Shown in pieces: positions 41,947 to 51,988 of a DNA stretch of 64,000 nt (positions within the stretch are counted from its first letter, which is position 1; the number at the start of each line of letters is the position of its first letter). A program made the translations under genes and the position numbers. The notes beneath the pieces are model-generated. The model made no database searches. It had not been told where the DNA came from and saw only the letters and a list, made by a program, of their open reading frames with translations. Source of the stretch: Paenibacillus sp. MAHUQ-63 (GTDB lineage: Bacteria; Bacillota; Bacilli; Paenibacillales; NBRC-103111); NCBI RefSeq assembly GCF_028765165.1, contig NZ_JARADB010000007.1, positions 1 to 64,000 on the forward strand. The letters are read 5' to 3'.

Positions 41947-43581
41947 ATGCTTCAGCTCCTCATTGTGGATGATGAAATTCATGCCGTAGAAGGAATCCGG
42001 TCTGGCGTCAATTGGGAAAAGCTTGGGATATCGTCTGTATTCTCAGCCTTTACGGTGAAACAAGCCAAGGAAGTATTCGAGAGCGAACGGATTGATATTA
42101 TGCTGTGCGATATCGAGATGCCGCAAGCGAACGGGCTCGAGCTGGCGGAGTGGGTTAGTGAGAAGTACCCGCTGACGTTGACCATTTTCCTAACCTGCCA
42201 TGCGGATTTTAAATATGCCAAACAAGCTCTCCAGCTCGGGAGTATCGACTATATTCTTAAACCGATTCCATTTATTGAGCTGGAGAAGACGATCCAGAAA
42301 GCGATTGGCAAAATTCAAAAGGATTCGGAATTGGCTCAGTTCAGTCAATATGGCCAATTCTGGTTCCAGCACCAGCCGATGCTGATCGAGCGCTTCTGGA
42401 TGGACCTTATCCATCAAGCGATTCCGCCTGCGGCGGAGGCGGTTCGGAATGCCGCCGCGGAACGGAACATTCCTTATGATGAAGCGATGACTTTTGTCCC
42501 CGTGCTCCTCAGTGTTCAAAGATGGCATAAGGGTCTGACTTTGCGTGAAGAGAAAATCATGGAGTATGCCCTTAAGAATGCCGCAGAAGAGTTGATTGTC
42601 GGGAACAAACAGAACGGACAAGTGATAGCGCTCGACGGCGGCAGGCTGCTTGCTATTCTACCGGCTGAAGGCAATGCCGATCCAGAATTGCTTCTGAAGC
42701 ATAAGTGTGAAAGCTATATAGCGGCATGCGGGCAGTACTTTTATTGCGATCTCTCCTGTTATATCGGCTCACCCGTGCACGGACATGACATATACAGCAT
42801 GGTCAATCGCCTTCGTGATGTTGAGAAAAACAATGTTGCATACAACAATAAGGTTTTCCTGGTCTCCAGTTATCCCTTACAATCCTCCCTGCATGCGCTG
42901 CCGGATATGGGATTATGGGCCGTTATGATGAAGGAAGGAGAGTTCGATAAAGTTCTTCAAGATGCCATCGCATACGTGGAACGAATGGTGCAACAAGATC
43001 GGTTGGATGCCAAGCTGCTTCAACAATTTTATCAAGATTTTCAGCAAATGATGTATGTTGCTCTGCAAACGAAAGGCATTCAGGCTCATCAATTGTTTGG
43101 TGATAACGTTTCATTGAATTTCTCCGAAAATGCGACCCGTTCCGTAACGAATTTAGTCTCATGGATGAATCATGCCGTTGGCAGGGCCATGGAATACGCT
43201 GACACCGTCGGGCAATCCGAAAGTGTGGTTAACCGGGTCATCAGTTACATTAAACGTCATATCGCAGAGGATTTGTCGCGTGAAGATATTGCCAATCACG
43301 TGTTTCTCAATCCTGATTATTTGACCCGCATATTTAAGAAGGAGACCGGGATGGCTATCTCCGACTATCTCTTTCAAGAGAGGCTTAAGCTTGCTCAAGA
43401 GCTGCTTGTGAAGACCGATATGCCCATAAGCGCAGTCGCTTCCCATATCGGGTATGCTAATTTCTCACATTTCTCCCGCATGTTTAAGAAACACACCGAT
43501 ATGAATCCTAACGAGTACCGTCAACTGCATCAACAATCAGAGCTAACAGGTGGTCGGCAAATGCATAATGAAAAGTCGTGA
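41947..43581 (+). CDS. YesN-type response regulator with AraC DNA-binding domain
   Basis: 544 residues. The receiver (1-~120) carries Asp55 in IMLCDIEMPQANG and Lys in YILKPI; a ~290-residue middle region, common in this family, is unassigned; the C-terminal ~100 residues are two AraC helix-turn-helices (LSREDIANHVFLNPDYL; SAVASHIGYANFSHFSRMFK). It starts 17 bp behind the kinase gene. It presumably binds the paired GTCG motifs at 40039 and 47645. Confidence 0.93.
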   Translation: MLQLLIVDDEIHAVEGIRSGVNWEKLGISSVFSAFTVKQAKEVFESERIDIMLCDIEMPQANGLELAEWVSEKYPLTLTIFLTCHADFKYAKQALQLGSIDYILKPIPFIELEKTIQKAIGKIQKDSELAQFSQYGQFWFQHQPMLIERFWMDLIHQAIPPAAEAVRNAAAERNIPYDEAMTFVPVLLSVQRWHKGLTLREEKIMEYALKNAAEELIVGNKQNGQVIALDGGRLLAILPAEGNADPELLLKHKCESYIAACGQYFYCDLSCYIGSPVHGHDIYSMVNRLRDVEKNNVAYNNKVFLVSSYPLQSSLHALPDMGLWAVMMKEGEFDKVLQDAIAYVERMVQQDRLDAKLLQQFYQDFQQMMYVALQTKGIQAHQLFGDNVSLNFSENATRSVTNLVSWMNHAVGRAMEYADTVGQSESVVNRVISYIKRHIAEDLSREDIANHVFLNPDYLTRIFKKETGMAISDYLFQERLKLAQELLVKTDMPISAVASHIGYANFSHFSRMFKKHTDMNPNEYRQLHQQSELTGGRQMHNEKS

Positions 43582-43666
43582 ACGGGGCAGAGCCGGGTTC
43601 GGGGTAAAGATACAATATAAATATCTTCACTGCTGGATCCGCATGATCGGAACCGGTTTCAACAGA

Positions 43667-43680
43667 TGAAAACATTTGCA
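43667..43680 (+). promoter_or_regulatory. Possible catabolite-response (cre)-like site
   Basis: TGAAAACATTTGCA resembles the CcpA box but has CA instead of the central CG. It lies 14 bp before the binding-protein ATG, where a roadblock could act. Confidence 0.25.
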
Positions 43681-43694
43681 AATGGGGGAGTACA

Positions 43695-45203
43695 ATGAAG
43701 AAGAGATTAACAGCAACAAGCACGCTCGTAATAGGGGCCATGCTCTTCTTATCCGCTTGCGGCGGTAATAACACCGGCACGGCTTCGCATGAAGGGGATA
43801 CCGCTGCGAAGGCGCCGGAGAAAACGGTTGAACTGAACGTTGCCTATCCGATTTTCGGTTCGGTGCCGAAGGACTTGCCGGTTGTGCAGGATGCCATTAA
43901 TAAAATTGCTCAGCAGAAGATCAATGCTACGGTGAAATTGACACCGATCAGCTTCGGGAACTGGGAGCAGCAGGTTAACTTGATGCTTAGCAGTAACGAA
44001 AAGCTGGATCTCATGGTTGTGACAAGCAACCTGTATAGCGGCTTAGCGGCGAAGGGACAGATTGTCGCGTTGGATAAGCTGCTGGAATCCCACGGTCAAG
44101 GCATTCAAAAGTCCATGGATTCGGCCTATTTGAATGCAGCCCGAATCGGGGGTTCCACCTACGCGGTTCCTACAATTCGGGATTTTGCCGCTAGCCAAGG
44201 CTTGACGATGCGGAAGGACCTGGTTGACAAGTACCAAATTGATGTCAGCAAAATACGCTCATTGGATGACGTAGAAGCCATATTGAAATCGATGAAAGAG
44301 AAGGAACCGAATCTAACCCCGCTCGTCCCGGGAAATATCGGCCGAACGATGCTTGATTCGTATCGTTGGTTCGATACCCTTGGCGACTCGATTGGCGTTC
44401 TGCCGAATTACGACAATAACTTGAAAGTCGTGAATCTATACGAAAGCCAAGAATACGCAGATTTTCTCAAAAAAATGCGCAGCTGGTACTCATCCGGGCT
44501 GATTCTGAAAGACGCTGCGACGAATAAAACGTCCCAATTCGATTTGTTGAAGTCGAACCGCGGCTTCGCCTACTTCTCGAATATGAAGCCGGGCTTCGAG
44601 CAGCAGGAATCGAAGAGCAGCGGTGTACAGGTCGTGACAGCAAATTTAGTTCAACCGGTTTCTACAACAACGAACGTCACCAATATCATGTGGAGCGTTC
44701 CAATTAACTCCAAGACACCGGAGAAAGCTATGGACTTCCTTAATTTGATGTATACCGATAAAGAGATCGTCAATCTGTTCGATTGGGGCGTGGAGGGCAA
44801 GCATTACGTTGTTAAATCGGATCATGTGATCGATTATCCGCAAGGCGTAGATGCGAAAACCTCGGGCTACAGCTTGAATATGGGCTACCTGTTCGGTAAT
44901 CAGTTCCTCTCTAACGTGTTTAACGGCGAGGACCCGAAGATCTGGGAGAAGATGGACCAGTTCAACAAATCGGCGATTAAATCAAAAGCTCTTGGCTTTA
45001 CATTCGATGCAACAGCCGTGAAGGCCGAGTATGCGGCAGTGTCCAATGTGATTACGCAGTATAAGCTTCCGCTTGAAACAGGCAGCGTTGACCCGGAGAA
45101 GACGCTTCCGGAGTTCATCTCCAAGCTGAAATCCGCCGGAATCGATAAAATTATTGCGGAGAAGCAAAAACAGCTGGATGCCTGGGCCAAAAGCAGTAAA
45201 TAA
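43695..45203 (+). CDS. Extracellular solute-binding lipoprotein of an ABC sugar transporter
   Basis: 502 residues. The lipoprotein signal ends in the lipobox LSAC followed by GGNN. The rest is an LplA/YtcQ-type family 1 binding protein (NVAYPIFGSVPKDLPVVQDA; VPTIRDFAASQGLTMRKDLV; INSKTPEKAMDFLNLMY). It captures an oligosaccharide for the two permeases encoded 2.5 kb downstream. GGGGGA precedes ATG 43695. The near-palindrome GGAACCGGTTTC lies 35 bp upstream. Confidence 0.92.
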   Translation: MKKRLTATSTLVIGAMLFLSACGGNNTGTASHEGDTAAKAPEKTVELNVAYPIFGSVPKDLPVVQDAINKIAQQKINATVKLTPISFGNWEQQVNLMLSSNEKLDLMVVTSNLYSGLAAKGQIVALDKLLESHGQGIQKSMDSAYLNAARIGGSTYAVPTIRDFAASQGLTMRKDLVDKYQIDVSKIRSLDDVEAILKSMKEKEPNLTPLVPGNIGRTMLDSYRWFDTLGDSIGVLPNYDNNLKVVNLYESQEYADFLKKMRSWYSSGLILKDAATNKTSQFDLLKSNRGFAYFSNMKPGFEQQESKSSGVQVVTANLVQPVSTTTNVTNIMWSVPINSKTPEKAMDFLNLMYTDKEIVNLFDWGVEGKHYVVKSDHVIDYPQGVDAKTSGYSLNMGYLFGNQFLSNVFNGEDPKIWEKMDQFNKSAIKSKALGFTFDATAVKAEYAAVSNVITQYKLPLETGSVDPEKTLPEFISKLKSAGIDKIIAEKQKQLDAWAKSSK

Positions 45204-45219
45204 GGAACTGGCTGCACCG

Positions 45220-45250
45220 ATGCCCGCCAACCCGCAGGTTGAGCGGGCAT
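45220..45250 (+). other. Hairpin between the binding-protein and GH2 genes
   Basis: ATGCCCGC-C-AACC pairs with GGTT-GA-GCGGGCAT. There is no T-run. Such hairpins often raise expression of the upstream gene relative to the downstream one. Confidence 0.55.
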
Positions 45251-45291
45251 TGCTACGCGCAAACCTACTCTAAAGAAAAGAGGATATACCG

Positions 45292-47580
45292 ATGCTGCAT
45301 ACGATTCCGTTAAATGATGGCTGGATGTTCACCAAAGCAAACGATCCGTCTTACGCGAGCGAGTACATGAAGGAATGGCAAGGGGTTACGCTGCCGCATA
45401 CTTGGAACGATAGGGATGGTCAAGGCGGGAACGAGCCGTATGACCGAGGGGCTTACTGGTACCAAAGAAAGCTGGAGATTGCCGCGGAGGATATTGGCAA
45501 ACGTCACTATTTGGAAATTGGGGCTGCCGGCAATATCGGCCATGTGTATGTCAACGGTCATCTCGCGGCGGAGAGCCGCTGCGGCTATGCGATGTTCCGC
45601 GTACCCTTGGATCCTTATTCGAGAGTGGGGGACAACCTGATTTCGATTCAGGTAGACAACAGTTACGACAATGAAGTGTACCCGCTCTTAGCGGATTTTA
45701 CGTTCTTCGGCGGCCTTTATCGAGAAGTGAAGCTGCTGGTTATGGACGATATTCACTTTGACGTGATGGACAAAGGACGCGACGGCGTCTATCTGACTCA
45801 GAGCCCTCAGGGTGACGGGAGCTTTCAATTGGACGTCCAGGGTCGTGTTGTGAATGAATCCTCCAGTACTGCGCAGGGCTATGTGGAGGTCCGGCTTACT
45901 GATCAAGAGGGAAGCGCAATATGGGAGGACAACATGGAGCTAGCTCTGACGGGCGAAGCCGGGTTTGCGTTCAAAGGGCGGATCAGCAGTCCGGTACTCT
46001 GGGACGGCGTTGAGCAGCCTTATTTATACACAGCCATGATTACCGTAAGTGTGCAAGGACAAATCCTGGATTCGCGTCAAATTCCGATCGGATTTCGAAC
46101 GGTTGAGCTTTCTTCCGATCGAGGTGTGATTTTGAACGGTAAGCCCATTCCCATCAACGGTGTGTGCCGGCATCAGGATTTCGGAGGCGTAGGCAATGCC
46201 ATTACGAAGGAACATATGGACCTGGACATGGACATCATCAGGGAGGTAGGCGCCAACAGCATCCGGCTCGCGCACTATCAGCATGACGATTATTTCTACA
46301 GCCTCTGCGACCGGTACGGGCTCTTGGTATGGGCCGAAATCCCGTACATTAGCATTCCGTCCACGAAGGATCCGGAAAGCCGCAACGCCTTCGATCAACT
46401 CGAGCGCCTGATCAAACAAGCGTATAATCACAGCTCCATCTATTGCTGGGGCGTTCAAAACGAAATCACAATCGCCGTGGAGACGGAGAATACGTACCGA
46501 ACGATCCAAAGGCTGGTCGATGCTGCAAGGCAGTTGGATCGCAGCCGATTCGTTGCTCAGGCGAATATTAACGGAGTGGCGGATGACAGTGTCATTAACG
46601 GCTTTACCGATCTAGTCGGCTATAATCTGTACTATGGCTGGTATTATGGCGAGATCAAAGATCTTGGAACGAGACTCGACGAGTTTCACCAGGCAAGACC
46701 GGATGTTCCTGTGCTGGTATCGGAATACGGAGTCGACACGAACACGAACTATCACTCATACACCCCGAAAGTCCAGGATTACACAGAAGAATATCAGTTG
46801 ATGTTTCATCATAACGCGCTGGAAACGTTCCGGGAACGGCCTTTTGTGCTCGGCGGCTATGTGTGGAACATGTTTGATTTCGGAAGCGCGAACCGCAATG
46901 AAGGCGGGGAGAAAGGGAAGAATCTGAAAGGGCTTGTGACCATCGATCGAACCTTGCGAAAGGATTCCTTCTATCTGTGCAAGGCTTATTGGTCCAAGGA
47001 GCCTTTCGTACATCTGGCAGGACGCCGCTTCGTCCACAGACACCAGGAACGGAACGACATTGTTATTTTATCAAATATGGACCATATTCGCGTTTATCAC
47101 AATGATGTGCTGCTTGCGGACATGAGCGGCAGTCAACGCGTGTTCCAAGTGAAAGACGTTGCGTTGGTACAAGGAATTAATCGTATGCGTGTCGAGGCTA
47201 TGCAAGAAGATGGCATGGTTCATACGGATGAAATGCTTTTAACCTTTGTTGCGGAAGCGGATCAGAGCTATATCCATGTGAAAGAAGAGAAAACAAAGCA
47301 TGTCGTCAATTGGTTTGAGAACTTCGACCTGTCCGGGGGCGGGCAGATCGAACTGAAGGATGGATACTACTCCATCTATGATACCATCGAAGACCTCTAC
47401 AGCCATGCGGATGCGAAAGCGGTATTTCTCAAATATTTTGGGCATACGACAAAGAATCCGTTCTTTGAAGTGACCAAAGGGGTCATGTCCATTGAGAAAA
47501 TGTCCCAGCTCGCTTTTTACGAAATCCCTGCGGAATTATTGCCGGTTATACAAAAGGAATTGAACATCATCCCGAAATAA
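45292..47580 (+). CDS. Glycoside hydrolase family 2 (beta-galactosidase-like)
   Basis: 762 residues, cytoplasmic. The N-terminal jelly roll (LNDGWMFTKAND...; VTLPHTWNDRDGQGG) and Ig-like domain are followed by the TIM barrel with acid/base Glu in GVQNEIT and nucleophile Glu in VLVSEYGVDT. The C-terminal ~200 residues form further beta domains. Substrate may be a beta-galactoside or beta-glucuronide; the surrounding GH3 gene and transporter indicate an imported plant-type oligosaccharide. Confidence 0.93.
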   Translation: MLHTIPLNDGWMFTKANDPSYASEYMKEWQGVTLPHTWNDRDGQGGNEPYDRGAYWYQRKLEIAAEDIGKRHYLEIGAAGNIGHVYVNGHLAAESRCGYAMFRVPLDPYSRVGDNLISIQVDNSYDNEVYPLLADFTFFGGLYREVKLLVMDDIHFDVMDKGRDGVYLTQSPQGDGSFQLDVQGRVVNESSSTAQGYVEVRLTDQEGSAIWEDNMELALTGEAGFAFKGRISSPVLWDGVEQPYLYTAMITVSVQGQILDSRQIPIGFRTVELSSDRGVILNGKPIPINGVCRHQDFGGVGNAITKEHMDLDMDIIREVGANSIRLAHYQHDDYFYSLCDRYGLLVWAEIPYISIPSTKDPESRNAFDQLERLIKQAYNHSSIYCWGVQNEITIAVETENTYRTIQRLVDAARQLDRSRFVAQANINGVADDSVINGFTDLVGYNLYYGWYYGEIKDLGTRLDEFHQARPDVPVLVSEYGVDTNTNYHSYTPKVQDYTEEYQLMFHHNALETFRERPFVLGGYVWNMFDFGSANRNEGGEKGKNLKGLVTIDRTLRKDSFYLCKAYWSKEPFVHLAGRRFVHRHQERNDIVILSNMDHIRVYHNDVLLADMSGSQRVFQVKDVALVQGINRMRVEAMQEDGMVHTDEMLLTFVAEADQSYIHVKEEKTKHVVNWFENFDLSGGGQIELKDGYYSIYDTIEDLYSHADAKAVFLKYFGHTTKNPFFEVTKGVMSIEKMSQLAFYEIPAELLPVIQKELNIIPK

Positions 47581-47590
47581 CGATGATATG

Positions 47591-47625
47591 GCCTCGCCCG
47601 GTCCACTTGACCGGCGGGGCTTTTT
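47591..47625 (+). terminator. Terminator after the GH2 gene
   Basis: GCCTCGCCCGGTC pairs with GACCGGCGGGGC (one bulge), followed by TTTTT. Confidence 0.8.
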
Positions 47626-47644
47626 GACTGTCAATCATCCGATA

Positions 47645-47728
47645 GTCGGCAAAGTGCAATTCGGAAGTCGTGGGAACGGTAGTGAGGGGATCGGGCGATC
47701 GATTACTATGAGATTACGAAAAGAAACC
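47645..47728 (+). promoter_or_regulatory. Tandem operator-like motif and promoter before the permease genes
   Basis: GTCG at 47645 and GTCGT at 47667 are 22 bp apart; GGGAACGGTAGTG follows, then a -10-like TACTAT (47704-47709) and AAAGAAACC at 47720, the same offset (53 bp) as at the kinase promoter. The terminator just upstream makes this a second transcription unit under the same control. Confidence 0.55.
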
Positions 47729-47762
47729 TACATCTAGCCGAAACTGAAAGGGGAATTCAGGA

Positions 47763-48695
47763 ATGAAAAAGAGCACGCAGAGCCTGGCGGCGAAGAGAAT
47801 ATGGAAATACAGCCCGCTCTATCTCATGATGCTGCCCGGCATTGCTTATTTGTTAATCAATAACTATTTGCCAATGTTCGGACTCGTCATTGCCTTCAAA
47901 GACATTAACTTCGCGAAGGGCATATGGGGGAGTGACTGGGTCGGATTTCAGAACTTTAAGTTCCTGTTCCAAACGTCGGATGCGTATGTGATTACGCGAA
48001 ATACGATTTTATACAATGCGGCCTTTATCGTAATCGGTCTTGTCGTTGCCGTAGCTTTCGCGATTCTGCTGAACGAAATTAAAAGCAAGTTCGCATCGCG
48101 AATGTATCAAAGCCTTATTATTTTACCGTTTTTGATTTCCATGGTTTTGGTTAGTTATTTGGTATTTTCCATGCTTAGCATAGAGAGCGGATTTATGAAC
48201 AAGACGGTCTTGCCGCTGTTTGGCATTGACCCGGTATCCTGGTACAACGAACCGAAATATTGGCCGGTCATTCTGACACTTGTCCATACCTGGAAAGGAG
48301 CCGGTTACGCCTGTATTATCTATCTCGCGGCAATCATCGGCATTGACCCGGAATATTACGAAGCCGCAACCCTGGACGGGGCATCCAAATGGCATCAGAT
48401 ACGTCTGATCACCATTCCGCTGATCACTCCCGTCATCATCATGCTGACGCTCCTGCAGATCGGCCGTATTTTCTACTCCGATTTCGGTCTCTTCTATCAA
48501 GTGCCGATGAACGCAGGCGCCTTATTCGATACGACGAACGTGATTGACACGTACGTATTCCGGGGCCTGCTGCAGCTGGGCAATATCGGGATGTCATCGG
48601 CGGCAGGCTTCTACCAGTCACTCGTCGGATTCGTGTTGGTGATTGTGTCCAACTATGTTGTACGAAAAATTAATAAAGAAAACGCTTTGTTCTAA
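47763..48695 (+). CDS. ABC sugar permease, LplB-like
   Basis: 310 residues with six membrane helices. The inner-membrane signature EAATLDGASKWHQIRLITIPLI contains the EAA motif that docks to the ATPase. The N-terminal region YSPLYLMMLPGIAYLLINNYLPMFG is typical of LplB/YtcP partners. No ATPase gene is in the locus, so a shared MsmX-type ATPase is expected. AAGGGGAA precedes the ATG. Confidence 0.94.
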   Translation: MKKSTQSLAAKRIWKYSPLYLMMLPGIAYLLINNYLPMFGLVIAFKDINFAKGIWGSDWVGFQNFKFLFQTSDAYVITRNTILYNAAFIVIGLVVAVAFAILLNEIKSKFASRMYQSLIILPFLISMVLVSYLVFSMLSIESGFMNKTVLPLFGIDPVSWYNEPKYWPVILTLVHTWKGAGYACIIYLAAIIGIDPEYYEAATLDGASKWHQIRLITIPLITPVIIMLTLLQIGRIFYSDFGLFYQVPMNAGALFDTTNVIDTYVFRGLLQLGNIGMSSAAGFYQSLVGFVLVIVSNYVVRKINKENALF

Positions 48696-48706
48696 GGGGG
48701 ATCACC

Positions 48707-49597
48707 ATGAATCAAGAAAATAAAGCTTGGCAGTGGGCAGCCCACACAGTGATGATCTTATTTTCGCTAACGTGCTTGCTTCCGTTTGTACTGCTCGTCA
48801 TGTCCTCGATCACGGACGAGACAACGATCCTGCAAACCGGCTATTCCTTCTTTCCCAAGCAGTTCAGTTTATCTGCCTATGCATACTTGTGGGAGCAATC
48901 GTCGCTTATTTTTAACGCATATGGCATTACCATTCTCATCACGGTTGTCGGAACCGTTGCCAGCTTAGCCATCACGTCGATGCTTGCTTATCCGTTGTCG
49001 CGCCGGGATTTGCCGGGGGGGACGTTCTTCGCTTTCGTCTTGTTCTTCACCTTGTTATTTAATGGGGGTCTTGTTCCGACCTACTTGGTCTATACCCAGC
49101 TGCTGGATATGAAAAATACGCTCTGGGCGCTCATCGTTCCCGGACTGCTCATGAACGGCTTCAATGTCCTGTTGATGCGGACCTTCTTCATGACCACGAT
49201 CCCCGTGCCGGTTCTCGAATCGGCTAGTATCGACGGGGCAACGGAATTCAAGATGTATTATAAAATCGTACTGCCCTTGTCGCTGCCGATTCTGGCTACG
49301 GTCGGTTTATTTCAAGGGCTGGCATATTGGAACGATTGGAATAACGGATTGATCTATGTAACGGATCCGAAGCTGTTCAGCCTGCAAAATGTGCTCAATC
49401 GCATTATGAGCGATATTCAGTTCCTAGCCAGCAATGGCGATCTAAGTGCGAGCGCAGGGGCAAAGGTCGCCCAATTGCCAAGTGAAACGTTCCGTATGGC
49501 GATCGCGGTCATTGCCGTAATCCCGATCCTCATGGCTTACCCGTTTTTCCAAAAGTATTTCGTGAAGGGCATGACGATCGGAGCTGTGAAAGGCTAA
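48707..49597 (+). CDS. ABC sugar permease, LplC/YtcP-like
   Basis: 296 residues with six membrane helices and the EAA-type loop ESASIDGATEFKMYYKIVLPLSLP. It ends PFFQKYFVKGMTIGAVKG, a characteristic tail of carbohydrate permeases. It begins 11 bp behind the other permease gene after AAGGGGGATC and forms the heterodimeric channel with it. Confidence 0.94.
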   Translation: MNQENKAWQWAAHTVMILFSLTCLLPFVLLVMSSITDETTILQTGYSFFPKQFSLSAYAYLWEQSSLIFNAYGITILITVVGTVASLAITSMLAYPLSRRDLPGGTFFAFVLFFTLLFNGGLVPTYLVYTQLLDMKNTLWALIVPGLLMNGFNVLLMRTFFMTTIPVPVLESASIDGATEFKMYYKIVLPLSLPILATVGLFQGLAYWNDWNNGLIYVTDPKLFSLQNVLNRIMSDIQFLASNGDLSASAGAKVAQLPSETFRMAIAVIAVIPILMAYPFFQKYFVKGMTIGAVKG

Positions 49598-49631
49598 CAA
49601 GATGAAGTGGATTACAGAGAGGAGAATGACG

Positions 49632-51902
49632 ATGAAACGCGATTTGAAACGTATCATCTCGGAAATGACATTAGAAGAGAAGGCCGGACTTTGCTCCGGT
49701 CTGGACTTCTGGAACACCAAAGGAATGGAGAGACTGGGCATTCCCTCGGTCATGATGACGGATGGGCCGCACGGGCTGCGCAAGCAGCGCGCCTCGGCCG
49801 ACCATCTGGGTCTCTTCGACAGTGTGCCGGCCACTTGCTTCCCATCTGCAGCGGGGCTGGCGACTTCCTGGGACAGAGAATTATTGCGCAAAGTAGGCGT
49901 TGCGCTCGGAGAGGAATGTCAGGCAGAGGAAGTCGCCGTACTGCTCGGTCCCGGCGCCAACATCAAAAGATCGCCGCTATGCGGGCGAAACTTTGAATAT
50001 TTCTCGGAGGATCCGTACTTGTCCTCCGAGATGGCGGCGGCGCACATCCAAGGCGTTCAAAGCCAAGGCGTGGGGACGTCCTTGAAGCATTTTGCCGCGA
50101 ATAATCAAGAACACCGCCGAATGTCAACCAACGCGGTTGTCGATGAACGAACGCTCCGGGAGATCTATTTGGCAAGCTTCGAGGGAGCCGTCAAACAAGG
50201 ACAGCCTTGGACTGTGATGTGCGCCTATAACAAGCTTAACGGGGAGTTCTGCGCGGAGAACGAACGGCTGCTGACCGATATTCTGAAGGAGGAGTGGGGC
50301 CACGAGGGCTTCGTCGTATCCGACTGGGGCGCGGTGAACGAGAGGGCTGACGGCCTTGGGGCCGGACTTGAGCTGGAGATGCCCTCCTCCGCGGGTGCGG
50401 GCGACCGGAAGATTGTGGAGGCAGTCAGGAGCGGGCGGCTTTCCGAAGATAAGCTGAACGCTGCGGTAGAGCGATTATTAAGCGTGATCTTTAAAGCGGT
50501 TGATCATAAGAAACCGGATGCGGCCTATGATGCCGAAGAGCATCACCGTCTGGCCCGGGAGGTGGCCCGGGAGAGTATGGTCTTGCTGAAGAACGAGCAC
50601 AACGTTCTCCCGCTAAGCCAGGAGGGCCGCATCGCCGTTGTTGGAGCTTTGGCCGGTCAACCGCGATACCAAGGCGGTGGCAGCTCGCACATCAAGCCGA
50701 CGAGGCTGGATGATATTGTTGAAGAGATATCGAAGTCGGCGGGGAGCCGGGCAACGATCACTTATGCCAAGGGATACGATCTGGACAGTGACGCTTCCGA
50801 TACGGCGCTATGGGAAGAGGCGATCCGGACGGCTAGGGAGGCTGATGTAACGGTTGTTTTTGCCGGATTACCCGAGCGTTATGAGTCGGAAGGCTTTGAC
50901 CGCACGCATATGTGTCTTCCCGACAATCAAGTCAAGCTGATTGAAGCGATAGCTGCCGTTCAGAAGCGGGTAGTGGTCGTGCTTAGCAACGGGGCTCCGA
51001 TCGAGATGCCTTGGCTTGACGGCGTGAGTGGAGTGCTGGAGGCCTACTTGGGCGGTCAGGCGATGGGGGGAGCGATTGCGGACCTGTTGTTTGGCGCTGC
51101 CAACCCTTGCGGCAAATTGGCCGAGACATTCCCCGTACAGCTCAGCGATAATCCGTCTTATTTATTTTTCCCGGGAGATGGAGATAGGGTTGCGTATAGC
51201 GAAGGGATTTATGTCGGATATCGTTATTACGATACGAAGAAGCTGCGCCCTCTGTTTCCTTTCGGGTATGGCTTAAGCTACACGAGCTTTGAGTATTCCG
51301 ATTTGACTGTCGATCGAGCACAAATCCAGGACAATGAACAAGTGGTCGTTTCCGCCAAGGTAAGAAACAGCGGACACCGGGCAGGGAAAGAAATTGTTCA
51401 ATTGTATGTTCGTGACGTTACGAGCAGCATATCCCGTCCGGACAAAGAGTTGAAAGGCTTCGTTAAAGTCAGTCTGGAGCCCGGTGAGCAACAGACCGTG
51501 ACGTTTACTTTGGATAAAAGAGCGTTCGCGTATTACCACGTTGGCCTGCAGGATTGGTATGTCGAGACAGGTGACTTTGAGCTGCTGATCGGCAAATCTT
51601 CAGCGGACATCGGATTGAAGGCCACCGTTCATGTGACGTCTACTTCAGTAATAAAGACTACATTTACGCGGAATTCAACAATTGGGGATGTCATGGAGCA
51701 TCCGGAATCGGCGCCAGTCGTCATGGAGCTTGTGAAGCATTCTCCGTTCGCTTCTGCTGCAGATGGTGAAGGAGACAGCTTAACCTCCGACATGATGGCG
51801 GCGTTCCTCAAGTATTTGCCGCTTCGGGGGCTGGCAGCATTCAGCGGAGGCGCATTAACTGAAGACATGTTGGATGCGGCTATCGTCAAGCTGAATCGAT
51901 AG
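49632..51902 (+). CDS. Glycoside hydrolase family 3 (beta-glucosidase-like)
   Basis: 756 residues from ATG 49632 (AGAGGAG 8 bp upstream; in-frame ATGs at 49602 and 49626 fit less well). GH3 N-terminal barrel has MTDGPHGLRKQ, LKHFAANNQEHRR and the nucleophile Asp in GFVVSDWGAV; the C-terminal domain (GGGSSHIKPTR) and a fibronectin-III-like domain follow, then a short helical tail. No signal peptide, so it acts in the cytoplasm on imported oligosaccharides. Confidence 0.94.
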   Translation: MKRDLKRIISEMTLEEKAGLCSGLDFWNTKGMERLGIPSVMMTDGPHGLRKQRASADHLGLFDSVPATCFPSAAGLATSWDRELLRKVGVALGEECQAEEVAVLLGPGANIKRSPLCGRNFEYFSEDPYLSSEMAAAHIQGVQSQGVGTSLKHFAANNQEHRRMSTNAVVDERTLREIYLASFEGAVKQGQPWTVMCAYNKLNGEFCAENERLLTDILKEEWGHEGFVVSDWGAVNERADGLGAGLELEMPSSAGAGDRKIVEAVRSGRLSEDKLNAAVERLLSVIFKAVDHKKPDAAYDAEEHHRLAREVARESMVLLKNEHNVLPLSQEGRIAVVGALAGQPRYQGGGSSHIKPTRLDDIVEEISKSAGSRATITYAKGYDLDSDASDTALWEEAIRTAREADVTVVFAGLPERYESEGFDRTHMCLPDNQVKLIEAIAAVQKRVVVVLSNGAPIEMPWLDGVSGVLEAYLGGQAMGGAIADLLFGAANPCGKLAETFPVQLSDNPSYLFFPGDGDRVAYSEGIYVGYRYYDTKKLRPLFPFGYGLSYTSFEYSDLTVDRAQIQDNEQVVVSAKVRNSGHRAGKEIVQLYVRDVTSSISRPDKELKGFVKVSLEPGEQQTVTFTLDKRAFAYYHVGLQDWYVETGDFELLIGKSSADIGLKATVHVTSTSVIKTTFTRNSTIGDVMEHPESAPVVMELVKHSPFASAADGEGDSLTSDMMAAFLKYLPLRGLAAFSGGALTEDMLDAAIVKLNR

Positions 51903-51918
51903 CTTACTTGTGGACTTA

Positions 51919-51954
51919 ATCCCGATGTGGCGCAGAACCGCGGTACATCGGGAT
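51919..51954 (+). terminator. Hairpin after the GH3 gene
   Basis: A perfect 10-bp stem ATCCCGATGT/ACATCGGGAT with a 16-nt loop followed by AATCATATTT; a weak terminator. Confidence 0.55.
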
Positions 51955-51988
51955 AATCATATTTAATCTATCGGATTAAGAAAGATGG

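Noticed and set aside
43649..43660. Near-palindrome GGAACCGGTTTC upstream of the binding lipoprotein
   Set aside because: It looks like a LacI-type operator, but there is only one copy and no local LacI regulator, so the support is too weak for a separate feature.
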